Assembly: GCA_035528415.1 (NCBI GenBank)
Contig: DATKYQ010000022.1
Span: 1-64,000 of the forward strand
DNA length: 64,000 nt
Direction of reading: 5' to 3'
DNA from: DATKYQ01 sp035528415
GTDB lineage: Bacteria; Myxococcota; B64-G9
Part shown: in pieces, positions 45,671 to 55,539 of the stretch
How positions within the stretch are numbered: position 1 is the first letter of the stretch
How the letters are laid out: each line of letters begins with the position of its first letter
Notes under the pieces: model-generated
Seen by the model: only the letters and a program-made list of their open reading frames with translations
Databases searched by the model: none
What the model was told of the DNA's origin: nothing
Translations under genes and position numbers: made by a program

Positions 45671-47010
45671 ATTTCGAAAGACTCGCAGGATTTGACGGCC
45701 TGGGCGGAAAGCCCCGCGCCGGAAAAGGCCTCGACCAGCCCGCGGGCGGTGTCTTCCTCACCGTGGTTTACCAAGAACCTGCGCGGCGGACCGGGGATTT
45801 CCTTTGCCCAGGCCAGAAGGACGTCGCGATCCCCGTGTGCGGAGAATCCGTTTAAAGTCTCGATCTTCGCCCGTACCTCGACTGTCTCTCCGTAGATGCG
45901 AACCTTCTCCTCGCCGTCAACCAGGCGCCGCCCCAGCGTGCCGTAGCCCTGCCAGCCGACGAAGATGACGGTGGTGCTCTCCTTGTCGAGAAAGTCCTTC
46001 AGGTGATGCAGGATGCGGCCGCCGGTGCACATCCCCGAACCGGCGATGATCACCGCCGGGGGCTTGGTGTGCTTGAGCGTCTTGGACTCCTGGGCTGAGG
46101 CAATCTCCCGCAGACCCGGAAAACTCATCGGGGGATCGCCGCGCTCAATACCTTCCCAGGTTTTATCGTCGTAGCATTCGCGGTGGGCGCGGTAGACTGC
46201 CGTGACCCTCTCGGCCATGGGCGAGTCAAGCAACACGGGTAGCCTGGGGATCTCTCCTGAATCAACCATGTGGTTGAAATGGTACAGAAGCTCCTGGGTC
46301 CTGCCGATGGCGAAGGCCGGGATGAGCACCATCCCCTTGTGGGCCACGGCCCGCTCGACGATGTCTTTGAACTCGCGCAGCGTTTCCGCGCGACCCTTGT
46401 GCAGTCGATTGCCGTAGGTCGACTCGATCACCACGGCATCCACGGGCTCGTCCCAGTCGGTCGTCGGGTCGCGAATAATTGGAGAATTGGGCTGGCCGAT
46501 ATCACCGGACATCAACAGGCGTCGACCCCCGCCTGAAATAAGCGCGTGCGAGGAACCCAGGATGTGCCCGGCGTCGAACAGCTTGAGCTTGATCCCATCG
46601 AGATCTTGCTCCTGCCTGTAACGCAGCGGGCGCATCAGCTTGCAGGTGCGCTCGACCGTTTTCTCGTCGTAGAGCGGTTTGCCATCGTGAGCCGACAGGC
46701 GGGCCGAGTCGCGCATGACGATCTCGGCCAGGGCCGTCGTGGCGACGTGGGCGAATATCGGGCCGGAGAAGCCCTCGGCTACCAGGCGCGGTACGCGGCC
46801 GACATGGTCGAGATGGCCGTGGGTCAAAAGCACCGCGTCGAGTGAGGCAGCATCGAAGGGAAACGCCTCCCGGTTAAGTTCGTCGGAGTCGTCTTCTCCC
46901 TGGATCATGCCGCAGTCGACCAGGATGCGCTTCCCGGCACACTCCACCAGGCTGCATGACCCGGTAACCATGAGGGCCGCGCCGTAAAAGGTTATTTTCA
47001 TGCCGCTCAA
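45667..47010 (-). CDS. Beta-CASP metallo-beta-lactamase RNase-like hydrolase
   Basis: 447 residues from TTG at 47010, chosen because GGAGG lies eight bases upstream; an ATG three codons later is possible. The metal site is LTHGHLDHVGRVPRL plus DAGHILGSSHALI. VVIESTYGNRLHKGRAET starts the beta-CASP domain, and the C-terminus has AGSGMCTGGRILHHLKDFL, GWQGYGTLGRRLVDGE and GFSAHGDRDVLLAW of the RMMBL domain. These are the marks of CPSF73-like and TTHA0252-like ribonucleases. It is in an operon with rimO and ugd, so RNA processing with a translational link is plausible. Confidence 0.88.
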   Translation of the reverse strand: MSGMKITFYGAALMVTGSCSLVECAGKRILVDCGMIQGEDDSDELNREAFPFDAASLDAVLLTHGHLDHVGRVPRLVAEGFSGPIFAHVATTALAEIVMRDSARLSAHDGKPLYDEKTVERTCKLMRPLRYRQEQDLDGIKLKLFDAGHILGSSHALISGGGRRLLMSGDIGQPNSPIIRDPTTDWDEPVDAVVIESTYGNRLHKGRAETLREFKDIVERAVAHKGMVLIPAFAIGRTQELLYHFNHMVDSGEIPRLPVLLDSPMAERVTAVYRAHRECYDDKTWEGIERGDPPMSFPGLREIASAQESKTLKHTKPPAVIIAGSGMCTGGRILHHLKDFLDKESTTVIFVGWQGYGTLGRRLVDGEEKVRIYGETVEVRAKIETLNGFSAHGDRDVLLAWAKEIPGPPRRFLVNHGEEDTARGLVEAFSGAGLSAQAVKSCESFEI

Positions 47011-47029
47011 ATCTCACCTCCGTGTTTTA

Positions 47030-48010
47030 TCAACGGCGCGGCTCGGGCCGCCGCCTGAATGGCAAGGGGCGCTCGCGATGCCACTCCCAGTAGCGCCGCA
47101 ATCCCTCTTCGAGTCCCAGCGTCGGCTGGAACCCGATGCTCTGTTCCGCCTGATGCGTATCGGCGAAGGTGTTGGGCATCTCGCCCGGGCGCAACGGCCG
47201 CGACTCGCGCTGAAACTCGACGTCCGCCAGCCAGGCCAGTTGCTCCGCCACCTGGGCCAGCGTGGTGGTCTGGCCCGTGCCCAGGTTTAGCACCCGCCAG
47301 GGAACCGGACGATCCAGGATTCTCAAAATGCCCACTACAAGGTCGTCTATGTGGATCATGTCCCGGCCCGCGGTTCCGTCGCCGCAAAGCCCCATGGGCA
47401 CCCGGCGCTCGGCGGCCTCCGCCAGCGCGGGCACAAGCCTCTCGGGCGACTGCCGCGGACCGTAGACCGAGAAAATCCTGACCAGCGTGATGCTGATTGG
47501 AGAACGTAAAGAGAAGGCATGGGCGAAAAGCTCCGCCGCCCGTTGGGCCGCGCCGAACACCGATAGCGGTAGGTTGGCGGCATCGCTCTCCAAAAAGGGA
47601 TAAACGCGCGAGCCGCCATAGACGTGCGCTGACGAGCCGATTACAGCTTGCTTGACGTTGTTGCGTCGGCAGGCCAGAAGCAGCGAGGAGCATCCCTGAA
47701 TGTGTAGCCGCATGCAGGCTTCGGGCTCGCGCTCGGCCCACTCCAGGTCGCGCCGCGACACCAGGTGAATCACCGCATCAGGCCGAAAGGCGGCCATGGT
47801 CTTGTCGAGCGCCTCCCCGTCTGTTACGTCGCCACGGGTGAAGGAGAAGCGTTCATGGGCGCGGGCTTCCTCGATGCGTCCCTCCTGCCAACCGGGCGGA
47901 TCCAAGCCATCCAGGATGTCAAAGCCGGCTACCCGGTAGCCACCCTGCAGCAGCACCTCGCATAAGCGCGCGCCGACGAAGCCCGCCGCGCCTGTCACCA
48001 GTACCTTCAT
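47030..48010 (-). CDS. NAD-dependent epimerase/dehydratase family protein lacking the Tyr-Lys pair
   Basis: 326 residues. MKVLVTGAAGFVGARLCEVL is an intact NAD-binding GxxGxxG. The strand with the catalytic Ser is kept (AVIGSSAHVYGG). The next box, which in UDP-glucuronate epimerases reads P-x-S-x-Y-A-A-T-K, is LPLSVFGAAQRAAELFAHA: Tyr is Phe and Lys is Gln. RIFSVYGPRQSPERLVPAL follows as normal. Overlaps the ugd stop as ATGA, so it should act with UDP-glucuronate. The lost Tyr and Lys suggest a binding or regulatory role, or altered chemistry. Confidence 0.82.
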   Translation of the reverse strand: MKVLVTGAAGFVGARLCEVLLQGGYRVAGFDILDGLDPPGWQEGRIEEARAHERFSFTRGDVTDGEALDKTMAAFRPDAVIHLVSRRDLEWAEREPEACMRLHIQGCSSLLLACRRNNVKQAVIGSSAHVYGGSRVYPFLESDAANLPLSVFGAAQRAAELFAHAFSLRSPISITLVRIFSVYGPRQSPERLVPALAEAAERRVPMGLCGDGTAGRDMIHIDDLVVGILRILDRPVPWRVLNLGTGQTTTLAQVAEQLAWLADVEFQRESRPLRPGEMPNTFADTHQAEQSIGFQPTLGLEEGLRRYWEWHRERPLPFRRRPEPRR

Positions 48011-49317
48011 TTAATAAGCTTCCTGCCCATGCCGATGTATTCGAAGCCCATCTCGCTCATGCTGTGGGGATCGAAGATATTGCGGCCGTCAAAGATCAAC
48101 GGCCGGGCGAGCATCTCCTTGATGCGCCCGAAGTCGGGGCGACGAAACTCATTCCACTCGGTAACCACGATCAAGGCGTCGGCGCCCTGGCAACAGGCGT
48201 AGCTCTCACGACAGTAGGTTACCCGCTCGCCCAGTTCGGCCCGGGTGGTCTCCACGGCCTCTGGATCGTACACCCTGACGGCCGCGCCGGCCTCGAGCAG
48301 GTTTTCGATGATCGTGAGCGCCGGGGCCTCGCGCACGTCGTCGGTGCGCGGCTTGAATGCCAAGCCCCAGACGCCGAAAGTGCTCCCGGAGAGATCCTCG
48401 CCGAAGCGTTCTTTTATTCGTTGCGGGATGATCATCTTCTGTCGCTGGTTGACCTCGTCCGTGGCAGCCAGCATCTTCATCTCGATGCCGTGCTCGGCCC
48501 CGGTCTGCACCAGGGCGCGCACATCCTTGGGAAAGCAGCTTCCGCCGTAACCGACCCCGGGAAACAAGAAAGGATGACCGATGCGTTGGTCAGAGCCGAC
48601 TCCCAGCCTGACCTGATCGACGTCGGCCCCCACCGCGTCGCACAGCAGTGCTATCTCATTCATAAACGAGATGCGCGCCGCCAAGAGCCCGTTGGCCGTG
48701 TACTTGGTCATCTCGGCGCTCTCGTTGTCCATGAATAAAATCGGGTTGCCGGTGCGAACGAAAGGAGCATACAGGTCGGCCATCAGCTTGCGGGCTCCCT
48801 CGTCCCGGGTGCCGATCACCACTCGATCGGGGCGCATGAAGTCATCGACCGCAGCGCCTTCCTTGAGAAACTCCGGGTTGCTGACCACGCTGAGCGCATG
48901 AGAAGTCAGCCCGCCGATGAGTTCGCACACCTTGCGCGAGGTTCCGACGGGAACGGTGCTCTTGAGAACGACCGTCATCGGGCCCTGCATCGCTCGGCCG
49001 ATCTCGGTGGCCACGCGCAGAACGAAGGTCATGTCGACCCGCCCGTCACCGCCCTGGGGCGTACCCACGGCGATGAAGACGGCCCGCGCCCCAACAATTG
49101 CCGAGCTGAGATCGTCTGAAAAAAACAGGCGCTGTTTGCGCAGGTTGCGCGACAGCAAATCGGCGAGCCCCGGTTCGTAGAAGGGCACTTCGCCCCGTTC
49201 CAGGGCTGCCAACTTGCGCTCGTCCACTTCGACCAGCGTCACCTCGTGTCCTGTTTCGGACAGGCAGGTTCCGACCACTAAACCGACGTACCCCGCGCCG
49301 ACCACCGCAATTTTCAC
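48007..49317 (-). CDS. UDP-glucose 6-dehydrogenase
   Basis: 436 residues from GTG at 49317 (GGAGGT upstream). KIAVVGAGYVGLVVGTCLSE is the NAD site, VFIAVGTPQGGDGRVDM and TVVLKSTVPVGTSRKV follow, VSNPEFLKEGAAVDDFMRPD is a family signature, and GVGYGGSCFPKDVRALV holds the catalytic Cys. VWGLAFKPRTDDVREAPAL is in the C-terminal domain. It oxidises UDP-glucose to UDP-glucuronate for surface polysaccharide. First gene of the operon with the SDR, beta-CASP enzyme and rimO. Confidence 0.94.
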   Translation of the reverse strand: MKIAVVGAGYVGLVVGTCLSETGHEVTLVEVDERKLAALERGEVPFYEPGLADLLSRNLRKQRLFFSDDLSSAIVGARAVFIAVGTPQGGDGRVDMTFVLRVATEIGRAMQGPMTVVLKSTVPVGTSRKVCELIGGLTSHALSVVSNPEFLKEGAAVDDFMRPDRVVIGTRDEGARKLMADLYAPFVRTGNPILFMDNESAEMTKYTANGLLAARISFMNEIALLCDAVGADVDQVRLGVGSDQRIGHPFLFPGVGYGGSCFPKDVRALVQTGAEHGIEMKMLAATDEVNQRQKMIIPQRIKERFGEDLSGSTFGVWGLAFKPRTDDVREAPALTIIENLLEAGAAVRVYDPEAVETTRAELGERVTYCRESYACCQGADALIVVTEWNEFRRPDFGRIKEMLARPLIFDGRNIFDPHSMSEMGFEYIGMGRKLIK

Positions 49318-49338
49318 GCCACACCTCCCGGCCGGCAG

Positions 49339-49368
49339 AGTCTATGCGGAGTGCAAAAGCCTTGTCAA
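49339..49368 (-). promoter_or_regulatory. Probable promoter of the ugd-rimO operon
   Basis: On the minus strand TTGACA (complement of 49363-49368) and TAGACT (complement of 49339-49344) are 18 bases apart. The GTG at 49317 is about 22 bases downstream. Confidence 0.5.
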
Positions 49369-49422
49369 CCAAAGGGCACGCGGATACCTGCTGAGCGCAG
49401 GGTTTTGGATGAATTCAGGCTA

Positions 49423-52400
49423 CTACTTTCTGCGCCGACGAATTGCCAGGCCCAGCAGACCGAAGATCGCAAACAGGCCGGCCAACCCGGCCCCCGGCGA
49501 GTGGGTGCCGCAACCGCAACCTCCGCCGGATGTCTCTCCGCCGCCATCGCCACCGTCCGTGCCGCCATCCGTGCAGGTGCCCGTACCGCTGCATACCCCA
49601 TCCGAGCAAACATCATTCGAGGTGCAGGCGTTGTTGTCGTCGCACTCAAGGGTATTGTTGACGTTCAGGCAGCCATCGGCCGCATCGCAACTGTCGGTGG
49701 TGCAGACGTTGTCGTCGTTGCAATCCAAGTTCGTACCGGCCAGGCACTGGTTGTCGACGCAGGTTTCAGCTCCGTTGCAGACGTTGTCGTCGTTACAATC
49801 GGCAGCGGTGTTGCACGGCAGGCAGCCCGTATCGGACAAATCTGTCGTCTCGTCGCAGTCGTTGTCGACATTGTCCGAGCACGAGGCGTCTCCCTCGGGC
49901 CCTTCGGTGGCGTCGGGATTGACAAGCCCGTCGTCGTCGTCACAGTCGGTGCCGCCGGCGCAAAGAGCGTCGATGAAGCTATCCTGATCGCTGTCCTTGT
50001 CGATTGCGCCTCCGACACAGACGCCTTCGGCGCATGCGTCGACCGTGCTGCAGGGATCTACGTCATCGCAAGGCTCGGTGTTGTTCACATTGTGACAACC
50101 GTCGGAAGTGTCACAGGTATCCGTCGTGCAAACGTTGCTGTCGTCGCAGACAAGCGCGGCGCCGCCCACACATGAGCCCGCCTCGCAGGTGTCGCCGGTG
50201 GTGCAGGCGTCGGAGTCGTCGCAGGACAGAGTATTGTTCGTATTGACGCAACCGCTGCCGCTGTCACATGTGTCCGTGGTGCAGATGTTGCCGTCGTCGC
50301 AATCCGGAACCGCTCCTCCTACACAGGCACCCGCCGCGCAGGTATCGCCGGTGGTGCAGGCGTCGCCGTCATCACAGGAGGCTGTGTTATTGGTGTTGGC
50401 GCAACCGTTGACCGTATCGCAGGTGTCGGTGGTGCATGGATTGTTGTCTTCGCAGTCCGCTCCGCTGCCGCTTATGCAAGCACCTTCGAAGCAGGTGTCG
50501 TTTACCGTGCACTCGTTACCGTCGTCACAAGAATCCGTGTTGTTGCCGTTGACACAGCCCGTTGAGGTGTTGCAGGAATCGCTGGTGCAAATATTCGAAT
50601 CGTCGCAGTCTGTGGCCGAGCCGCTGATGCAAGTTCCGCCTGCGCACATATCGCCCGTCGTACAAGCGTCAGAGTCGTCGCAAGACGCCGTGTTGTTGGT
50701 GTTGATACATCCACTCGCCACATCACAGCTATCGGTGGTGCAGACGTTGCCGTCGTCGCAAATGGGGGCCGCTCCGCCAACACAAACCCCGCCCGCGCAG
50801 GTGTCGTTTGTGGTACAGGCGTTCGAATCGTTGCAGGCCTCGGTGTTGTTGGCATTCACGCAACCCGTGGCAATGTCGCAGCTATCAGTCGTGCAGATGT
50901 TACTATCGTCACAGACCAGGGCCGTACCGGCCGCGCAAAGCCCGACAGAGGTGTTGCAGGTCTCCGCGCCGTTGCAGGCATTGTTGTCATTGCAGTCGGC
51001 GTCAACGGCGCACTGCAAACAACCAGTATCGGGGGTTCCGCCGGCACCGTCGGTGTCGATCGTCCCGTCGCAGTCGTTATCGATGTTATCGTTACAGATG
51101 GCAGTCCCGAAGGGGGTTTCGTTAACGCCCGGGTTGACGTTTACGTTGCCGTCGTCGCAATCGGTTCCGCCCGGGCACTGATCATCAAAATAGCTATCGC
51201 TGTCGGAGTCCTTGTTGGTCGTGCCGCTCTGGCAAACACCGCCGTTGCAGGTGTCCAGCGTAGAGCAAGCATTTTGATCGTCACAGCCATTGCCGTCCGG
51301 CAAGAAGGAATTCAACGGGCAGACGCCCAGGCCATCGCAGTGCTCGGCGGGATCGCAAACATCGGTCGATGTCCGGCACTCGGTGGTTGTCGGCTCGTTG
51401 TTCGGCAGGCAGGTGCCGGATCCGTTACAGCTGTCGGGATCGGTGCAGGGACCGTCCACGGAGCTGCCGCAGGGTGTACCGGAAGGTTCGAACCCGTCGT
51501 TCGGACAGTTGCCAGAACCGTCGCAATTCTCGCTCAGATCGCAATTGTTTAGAGCCGCGCGACAGACAACCGTGGTCGGCGCGTCATTGGGGAGGCAATT
51601 ACCGGACGCATTGCAGGTGTCGGGGTTGGTACATGTGGTGTCGGCGTTGCTGCCGCAGGCGGTCCCGATCGGGTCGTGCATGTCCGACGGGCAGCTGCCT
51701 GTACCACTGCAATACTCGGGCACATCACAATCACCGGCGTCCGCCCGGCAGACCGTGGAGCTAGGCTCATAGTTGGTGTTGCAAGCGCCTGAACCATTAC
51801 AGCTGTCCGCGTGGTCACAGAGACTTTCACTGCTGTCGCCGCAGGCTGCGCCCGCGGGTTGAAAAGAGTCACCCGGGCAGCTCCCGGCTCCATCACAGTT
51901 TTCGGCCATGTCACATAAGCCCACGGCCACTCTGCAAACGGTTGCAATCGGCTTGTCATTCGGCAGACAGGTGCCCGATCCATTGCAAGAATCCGGAAAC
52001 GAGCAGTCCGTGTTGGCGGGACTACCGCAGGCTGTCGCTGCGAGCGCATCGTTGGCCAGGCAGGCCCCGGCGCCATTGCAGGTGTCGGGGTCGGTACAAG
52101 CGTCATCCAGCGGACTACCGCAAGGAGTGCCGAGTGTCTTGACGACGTCAACAGTGCATGCCCCGGCGCCGTTACAGTTATCGGCCACGTCGCAATCGCT
52201 GGCGGGCGGCCGGCAGACGGTGCTGGTCGATTCATGGTTAACGAGGCAGGCCCCCAAACCGTCGCAGGTGTCCGGATTGGTGCAGGCATCGTCCAGCGGA
52301 CTTCCACAGGCCGCACCCGCGGATTTGAAAATGTCCGGAGGGCAAACTCCGGCGCTGCAATACTCCTCGAAATCACACTCGCCGGCAGCACCACGGCATA

Positions 52401-55383
52401 GCGTTGTACCGGGGGCATTGTTGGGCAAACATACTCCAGTGCCGTTGCAAGCGTCCGGATCGGTACAGGTGTCGTCTAACGAATTGCCGCAGGCGGTTCC
52501 CGGAGCCTCGAAACTGTCGGCCGGGCAGGCGCCGTTGCCGTCACAACGTTCCTCAATGTCGCATGCTCCGGCGTCCGCGCGACAGACGATCGTGTTAGGA
52601 GCATCATGACGCAGGCAAGCCCCGGTCCCGTCGCATGTATCCGGATCAGTGCAGGTGTTGTTGGTCGGATCGCCGCAAGCCGTGCTTGCTGGTTCGAAGG
52701 CGTCCGCGGGGCAAGCCCCCGCGCCGTCGCAATTCTCCGCCACGTCGCAAGCGCCGGCATCCGCCCGGCACTCGGTCGTGTTCGGTTCGTTGTTGACGAG
52801 ACAAGCGCCGCTGCCGTCACAGCTGTCGGGATTATCACATACCGTGTCGGACGAACTTCCGCAGCTTGTGCCCGCCGGCTCGAAGGCATTCGCAGGACAA
52901 CTGCCGTTGCCGTCACAGCGCTCTTCCACGTCGCACTCGCCGGCGTCCGGATGACATACAGTCGTGTCGGGGGCATCGTGACGCAGACAAGTTCCGTTGC
53001 CGTTGCAGCTGTCCGGATCGGTGCAGGTGTCGTCGGTCGAATCTCCGCAGGCTGTGTTCGCCGGCTCGAAAGCGTCCGCAGGGCAGCTGCCTGCGCCGTC
53101 GCAATTTTCCGCAACGTCGCATTCGCCGGCATCCGCCCGGCATTCGATCGTGTTCGGTTCGTTGTTGACGAGACAAGCGCCGTTGCCGTCACAGCTGTCG
53201 GGATCGTCACATACGGTGCCGGACGGGCTTCCGCAGGGCGTGTCTACCGCCACGTGGTTGGCCAGGCAGATACCCGTGGCATCACAACTGTCGGCATTGT
53301 CGCACTCACCGCTGGTGGAATCGCCGCAAGGCGTGCCCAGCGTTTTCACCAGATCGACAGGGCACACTCCGTTGCCGTCACAGTTTTCGGCAACATCGCA
53401 GTCGCTGGCCACCGGCCTGCACTCGGTGGTCGACGGCTCATTATTGGGAAGACAGGTGCCGCCTGCATCACATGTATCGGGATGGGTGCAAGTGTCTTCC
53501 GTATGATCGCCACAGGCCGTCCCTGATGATTCGAATGAATCGACCGGGCAGCCTCCTGCGCCGTCACAGTACTCAGCCACGTCGCAATCGCCGGCATCGT
53601 CGCGACATACTACGCTGGGCAGGGCATGGTTGGGCAGGCAAGTTCCGGCCCCATCACAGGTGTCCGGATCGGTGCAGGTTGTGTTGTTGTGATCTTCGCA
53701 ATCGAAGCCCGTGCTCTCGTAGTTATCGAGGCAAGTGCCGTTGCCATCGCAGGTATTGGGGTTGTCGCAATCCGTATCGGTCTGGTCACCGCAGGCATGG
53801 CCGCTGTTTTCGAAGGAATCGTCCGGGCAAGTGCCGTTGCCGTCGCAGTATTCGGCCACGTCGCAGTCGCCGGCGTCCGGCCGGCACTCGGTGCTTGAAG
53901 ACTCGTAGTTGACGAGACAGGCGCCGTTGCCGTCGCAAGTATCCTGATTGTCGCAGACGCCGCTCGGCCCATCACCGCAGAGCGTGCCGGTCGGCTCGAA
54001 GTGCTCGACCGGACAGTTGGAATTGCCGCCGTTACAAGTTTCTTCAGGGTCGCATTCGCCGGTGGAGGCCCTGCAGACGTGCGCCGGGTTGGCCGCAATC
54101 ACTTCGCAGACCCCGTCGTGGGTCGATCCGGCCGCGATACTGCATGCCTGGCAATCGGCGCTATCAGAATCGCCACAAGCCATGTCGCAGCAAACGCCGT
54201 CGGTGCAGATCCCGCTGTAGCACTCCACTCCGTCGGAACAAGGCTCGCCATCGAGCAGGTAGGGATATTCCCAGGTGTCCGCCAAGGGTGTGCCGATGCC
54301 GTTGTCACCGCCATAGAGCACACTCACGTCGCGATTGTCGTCGAATGCCATGGCATGATTGGTGCGTGGACCTGGATCGTCGTAAGGAACAACATTTTTC
54401 CAATCCGTCCCGTTCCACTCCCAGGTGGTCAACGGCAACGGAACACCGGCCAGGTTGGTGCCGCCATAGAGCACAACCACGCCGCGGGTGGAATCGAAGT
54501 CCATGGCGTGTCCCATCCTGGCGGGAGGGATAGTGGTGAGGGGCGCCTTCGGGTTCCAATCCCAACTGGCCGTGCCGATGTTATAGCTAAGTTCCCAGGT
54601 GTCCTGACGCACGTTGGTGCCGTCATAGCCGCCGAAGAGCACGACCACGCCACGCAGGCTGTCGTAAGCCATGGCGTGGTTCTCGCGGGGAGGCGGGAAT
54701 GTCGTATTGGTCACGTCGGCCCAACTCGTCCTGTTCCAGATCCAGGTATGCCAGTCCAATCCGCCGACGTAACCGCCGTAGAGCACGGTGACACCCTCGG
54801 CGCTGTTGAACACCATTGCGTGCCGCGTCCTGAGACCGGTGCCGCCTACGGTTTGCTGCACCCAGGTCAGGCCGTCCCATACCCAGGTGTCCCCGAGAGG
54901 ATTACCGGAGCCATCCGTACCGCCATAGAGCACAACGCCCCCGGAACCCGGCGTACTGTCATAGGCCATGGCGTGGTCTTCCCTGGCGGGCGGGCCGACA
55001 AGCGCTACCGGGGTCCAGTCGGCGCCGTCCCATTCCCAGGTGTCCTGGGTAGCAACGGCCCCGTTATTGCCACCGAACAGAACGGTAACATCGTTGACGA
55101 TGTCAAAGGCCATGGCGTGCCCGAACCTGGCGCCCGCGCTAGGCAGGCGTGTCTCGGGCACGAAAGACTGCTGCTTCCATGAAGGAAACACCTCCGCCGG
55201 CTCGCCGCCCCCGTCGATGCCGCCGTCCGGACCGACCTTGATGGCCGATGATTGGCTGCCGAATGCGCCATCTGTACTGTCGCCGCAGTTGACTGCCACT
55301 GCGCTGATCATCAGCAGGGCAAGAAAAGCGACCCCAATCGTACACCAGACATTGAACACAGTTCGTGTCTTCTTGGCAACCAT
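49423..55383 (-). CDS. Giant kelch/Cys-rich repeat protein with MYXO-CTERM-like tail
   Basis: 1986 residues from the ATG at 55383 (AAAGGATC upstream). A signal peptide (VAFLALLMISAVAV) is followed by six kelch-type repeats, each with [RK]-x-x-H-A-M, a glycine pair (VLFGGNN, VLYGGTD) and T-W-x-W, forming a propeller (about residues 55-410). More than a dozen disintegrin-like units follow (CDGNGTCP, GTACGD, TECRADAG), then a MopE-like block (DCDDGNVNVNPGVNE), then shorter C-[TS]-T-D-[ST]-C-D units. The end is Gly-rich, then CGCGTHSPGAGLAGL, a hydrophobic helix and RRRRK: the Cys-helix-Arg order of MYXO-CTERM sorting signals. Likely cleaved and anchored at the surface. Confidence 0.85.
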   Translation of the reverse strand: MVAKKTRTVFNVWCTIGVAFLALLMISAVAVNCGDSTDGAFGSQSSAIKVGPDGGIDGGGEPAEVFPSWKQQSFVPETRLPSAGARFGHAMAFDIVNDVTVLFGGNNGAVATQDTWEWDGADWTPVALVGPPAREDHAMAYDSTPGSGGVVLYGGTDGSGNPLGDTWVWDGLTWVQQTVGGTGLRTRHAMVFNSAEGVTVLYGGYVGGLDWHTWIWNRTSWADVTNTTFPPPRENHAMAYDSLRGVVVLFGGYDGTNVRQDTWELSYNIGTASWDWNPKAPLTTIPPARMGHAMDFDSTRGVVVLYGGTNLAGVPLPLTTWEWNGTDWKNVVPYDDPGPRTNHAMAFDDNRDVSVLYGGDNGIGTPLADTWEYPYLLDGEPCSDGVECYSGICTDGVCCDMACGDSDSADCQACSIAAGSTHDGVCEVIAANPAHVCRASTGECDPEETCNGGNSNCPVEHFEPTGTLCGDGPSGVCDNQDTCDGNGACLVNYESSSTECRPDAGDCDVAEYCDGNGTCPDDSFENSGHACGDQTDTDCDNPNTCDGNGTCLDNYESTGFDCEDHNNTTCTDPDTCDGAGTCLPNHALPSVVCRDDAGDCDVAEYCDGAGGCPVDSFESSGTACGDHTEDTCTHPDTCDAGGTCLPNNEPSTTECRPVASDCDVAENCDGNGVCPVDLVKTLGTPCGDSTSGECDNADSCDATGICLANHVAVDTPCGSPSGTVCDDPDSCDGNGACLVNNEPNTIECRADAGECDVAENCDGAGSCPADAFEPANTACGDSTDDTCTDPDSCNGNGTCLRHDAPDTTVCHPDAGECDVEERCDGNGSCPANAFEPAGTSCGSSSDTVCDNPDSCDGSGACLVNNEPNTTECRADAGACDVAENCDGAGACPADAFEPASTACGDPTNNTCTDPDTCDGTGACLRHDAPNTIVCRADAGACDIEERCDGNGACPADSFEAPGTACGNSLDDTCTDPDACNGTGVCLPNNAPGTTLCRGAAGECDFEEYCSAGVCPPDIFKSAGAACGSPLDDACTNPDTCDGLGACLVNHESTSTVCRPPASDCDVADNCNGAGACTVDVVKTLGTPCGSPLDDACTDPDTCNGAGACLANDALAATACGSPANTDCSFPDSCNGSGTCLPNDKPIATVCRVAVGLCDMAENCDGAGSCPGDSFQPAGAACGDSSESLCDHADSCNGSGACNTNYEPSSTVCRADAGDCDVPEYCSGTGSCPSDMHDPIGTACGSNADTTCTNPDTCNASGNCLPNDAPTTVVCRAALNNCDLSENCDGSGNCPNDGFEPSGTPCGSSVDGPCTDPDSCNGSGTCLPNNEPTTTECRTSTDVCDPAEHCDGLGVCPLNSFLPDGNGCDDQNACSTLDTCNGGVCQSGTTNKDSDSDSYFDDQCPGGTDCDDGNVNVNPGVNETPFGTAICNDNIDNDCDGTIDTDGAGGTPDTGCLQCAVDADCNDNNACNGAETCNTSVGLCAAGTALVCDDSNICTTDSCDIATGCVNANNTEACNDSNACTTNDTCAGGVCVGGAAPICDDGNVCTTDSCDVASGCINTNNTASCDDSDACTTGDMCAGGTCISGSATDCDDSNICTSDSCNTSTGCVNGNNTDSCDDGNECTVNDTCFEGACISGSGADCEDNNPCTTDTCDTVNGCANTNNTASCDDGDACTTGDTCAAGACVGGAVPDCDDGNICTTDTCDSGSGCVNTNNTLSCDDSDACTTGDTCEAGSCVGGAALVCDDSNVCTTDTCDTSDGCHNVNNTEPCDDVDPCSTVDACAEGVCVGGAIDKDSDQDSFIDALCAGGTDCDDDDGLVNPDATEGPEGDASCSDNVDNDCDETTDLSDTGCLPCNTAADCNDDNVCNGAETCVDNQCLAGTNLDCNDDNVCTTDSCDAADGCLNVNNTLECDDNNACTSNDVCSDGVCSGTGTCTDGGTDGGDGGGETSGGGCGCGTHSPGAGLAGLFAIFGLLGLAIRRRRK

Positions 55384-55539
55384 GTTTTTGATCCTTTCCA
55401 AATTAACAAAGATATAGCGATCCCTCTTGAAAATACTCCACATATCGTATGGAGCCGTGAAGCCGGAAGTATGTACTGTCAACCCACTGATTGCAAGTTG
55501 TTTGTTACTGCTGGACTATCTGCAGGGCGTATATTCCGA

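Noticed and set aside
55384..55539. Terminator or promoter between the Kazal and kelch genes
   Set aside because: A TTGACA-like match exists on the minus strand but no matching -10, and no stem with a T-tract was found.
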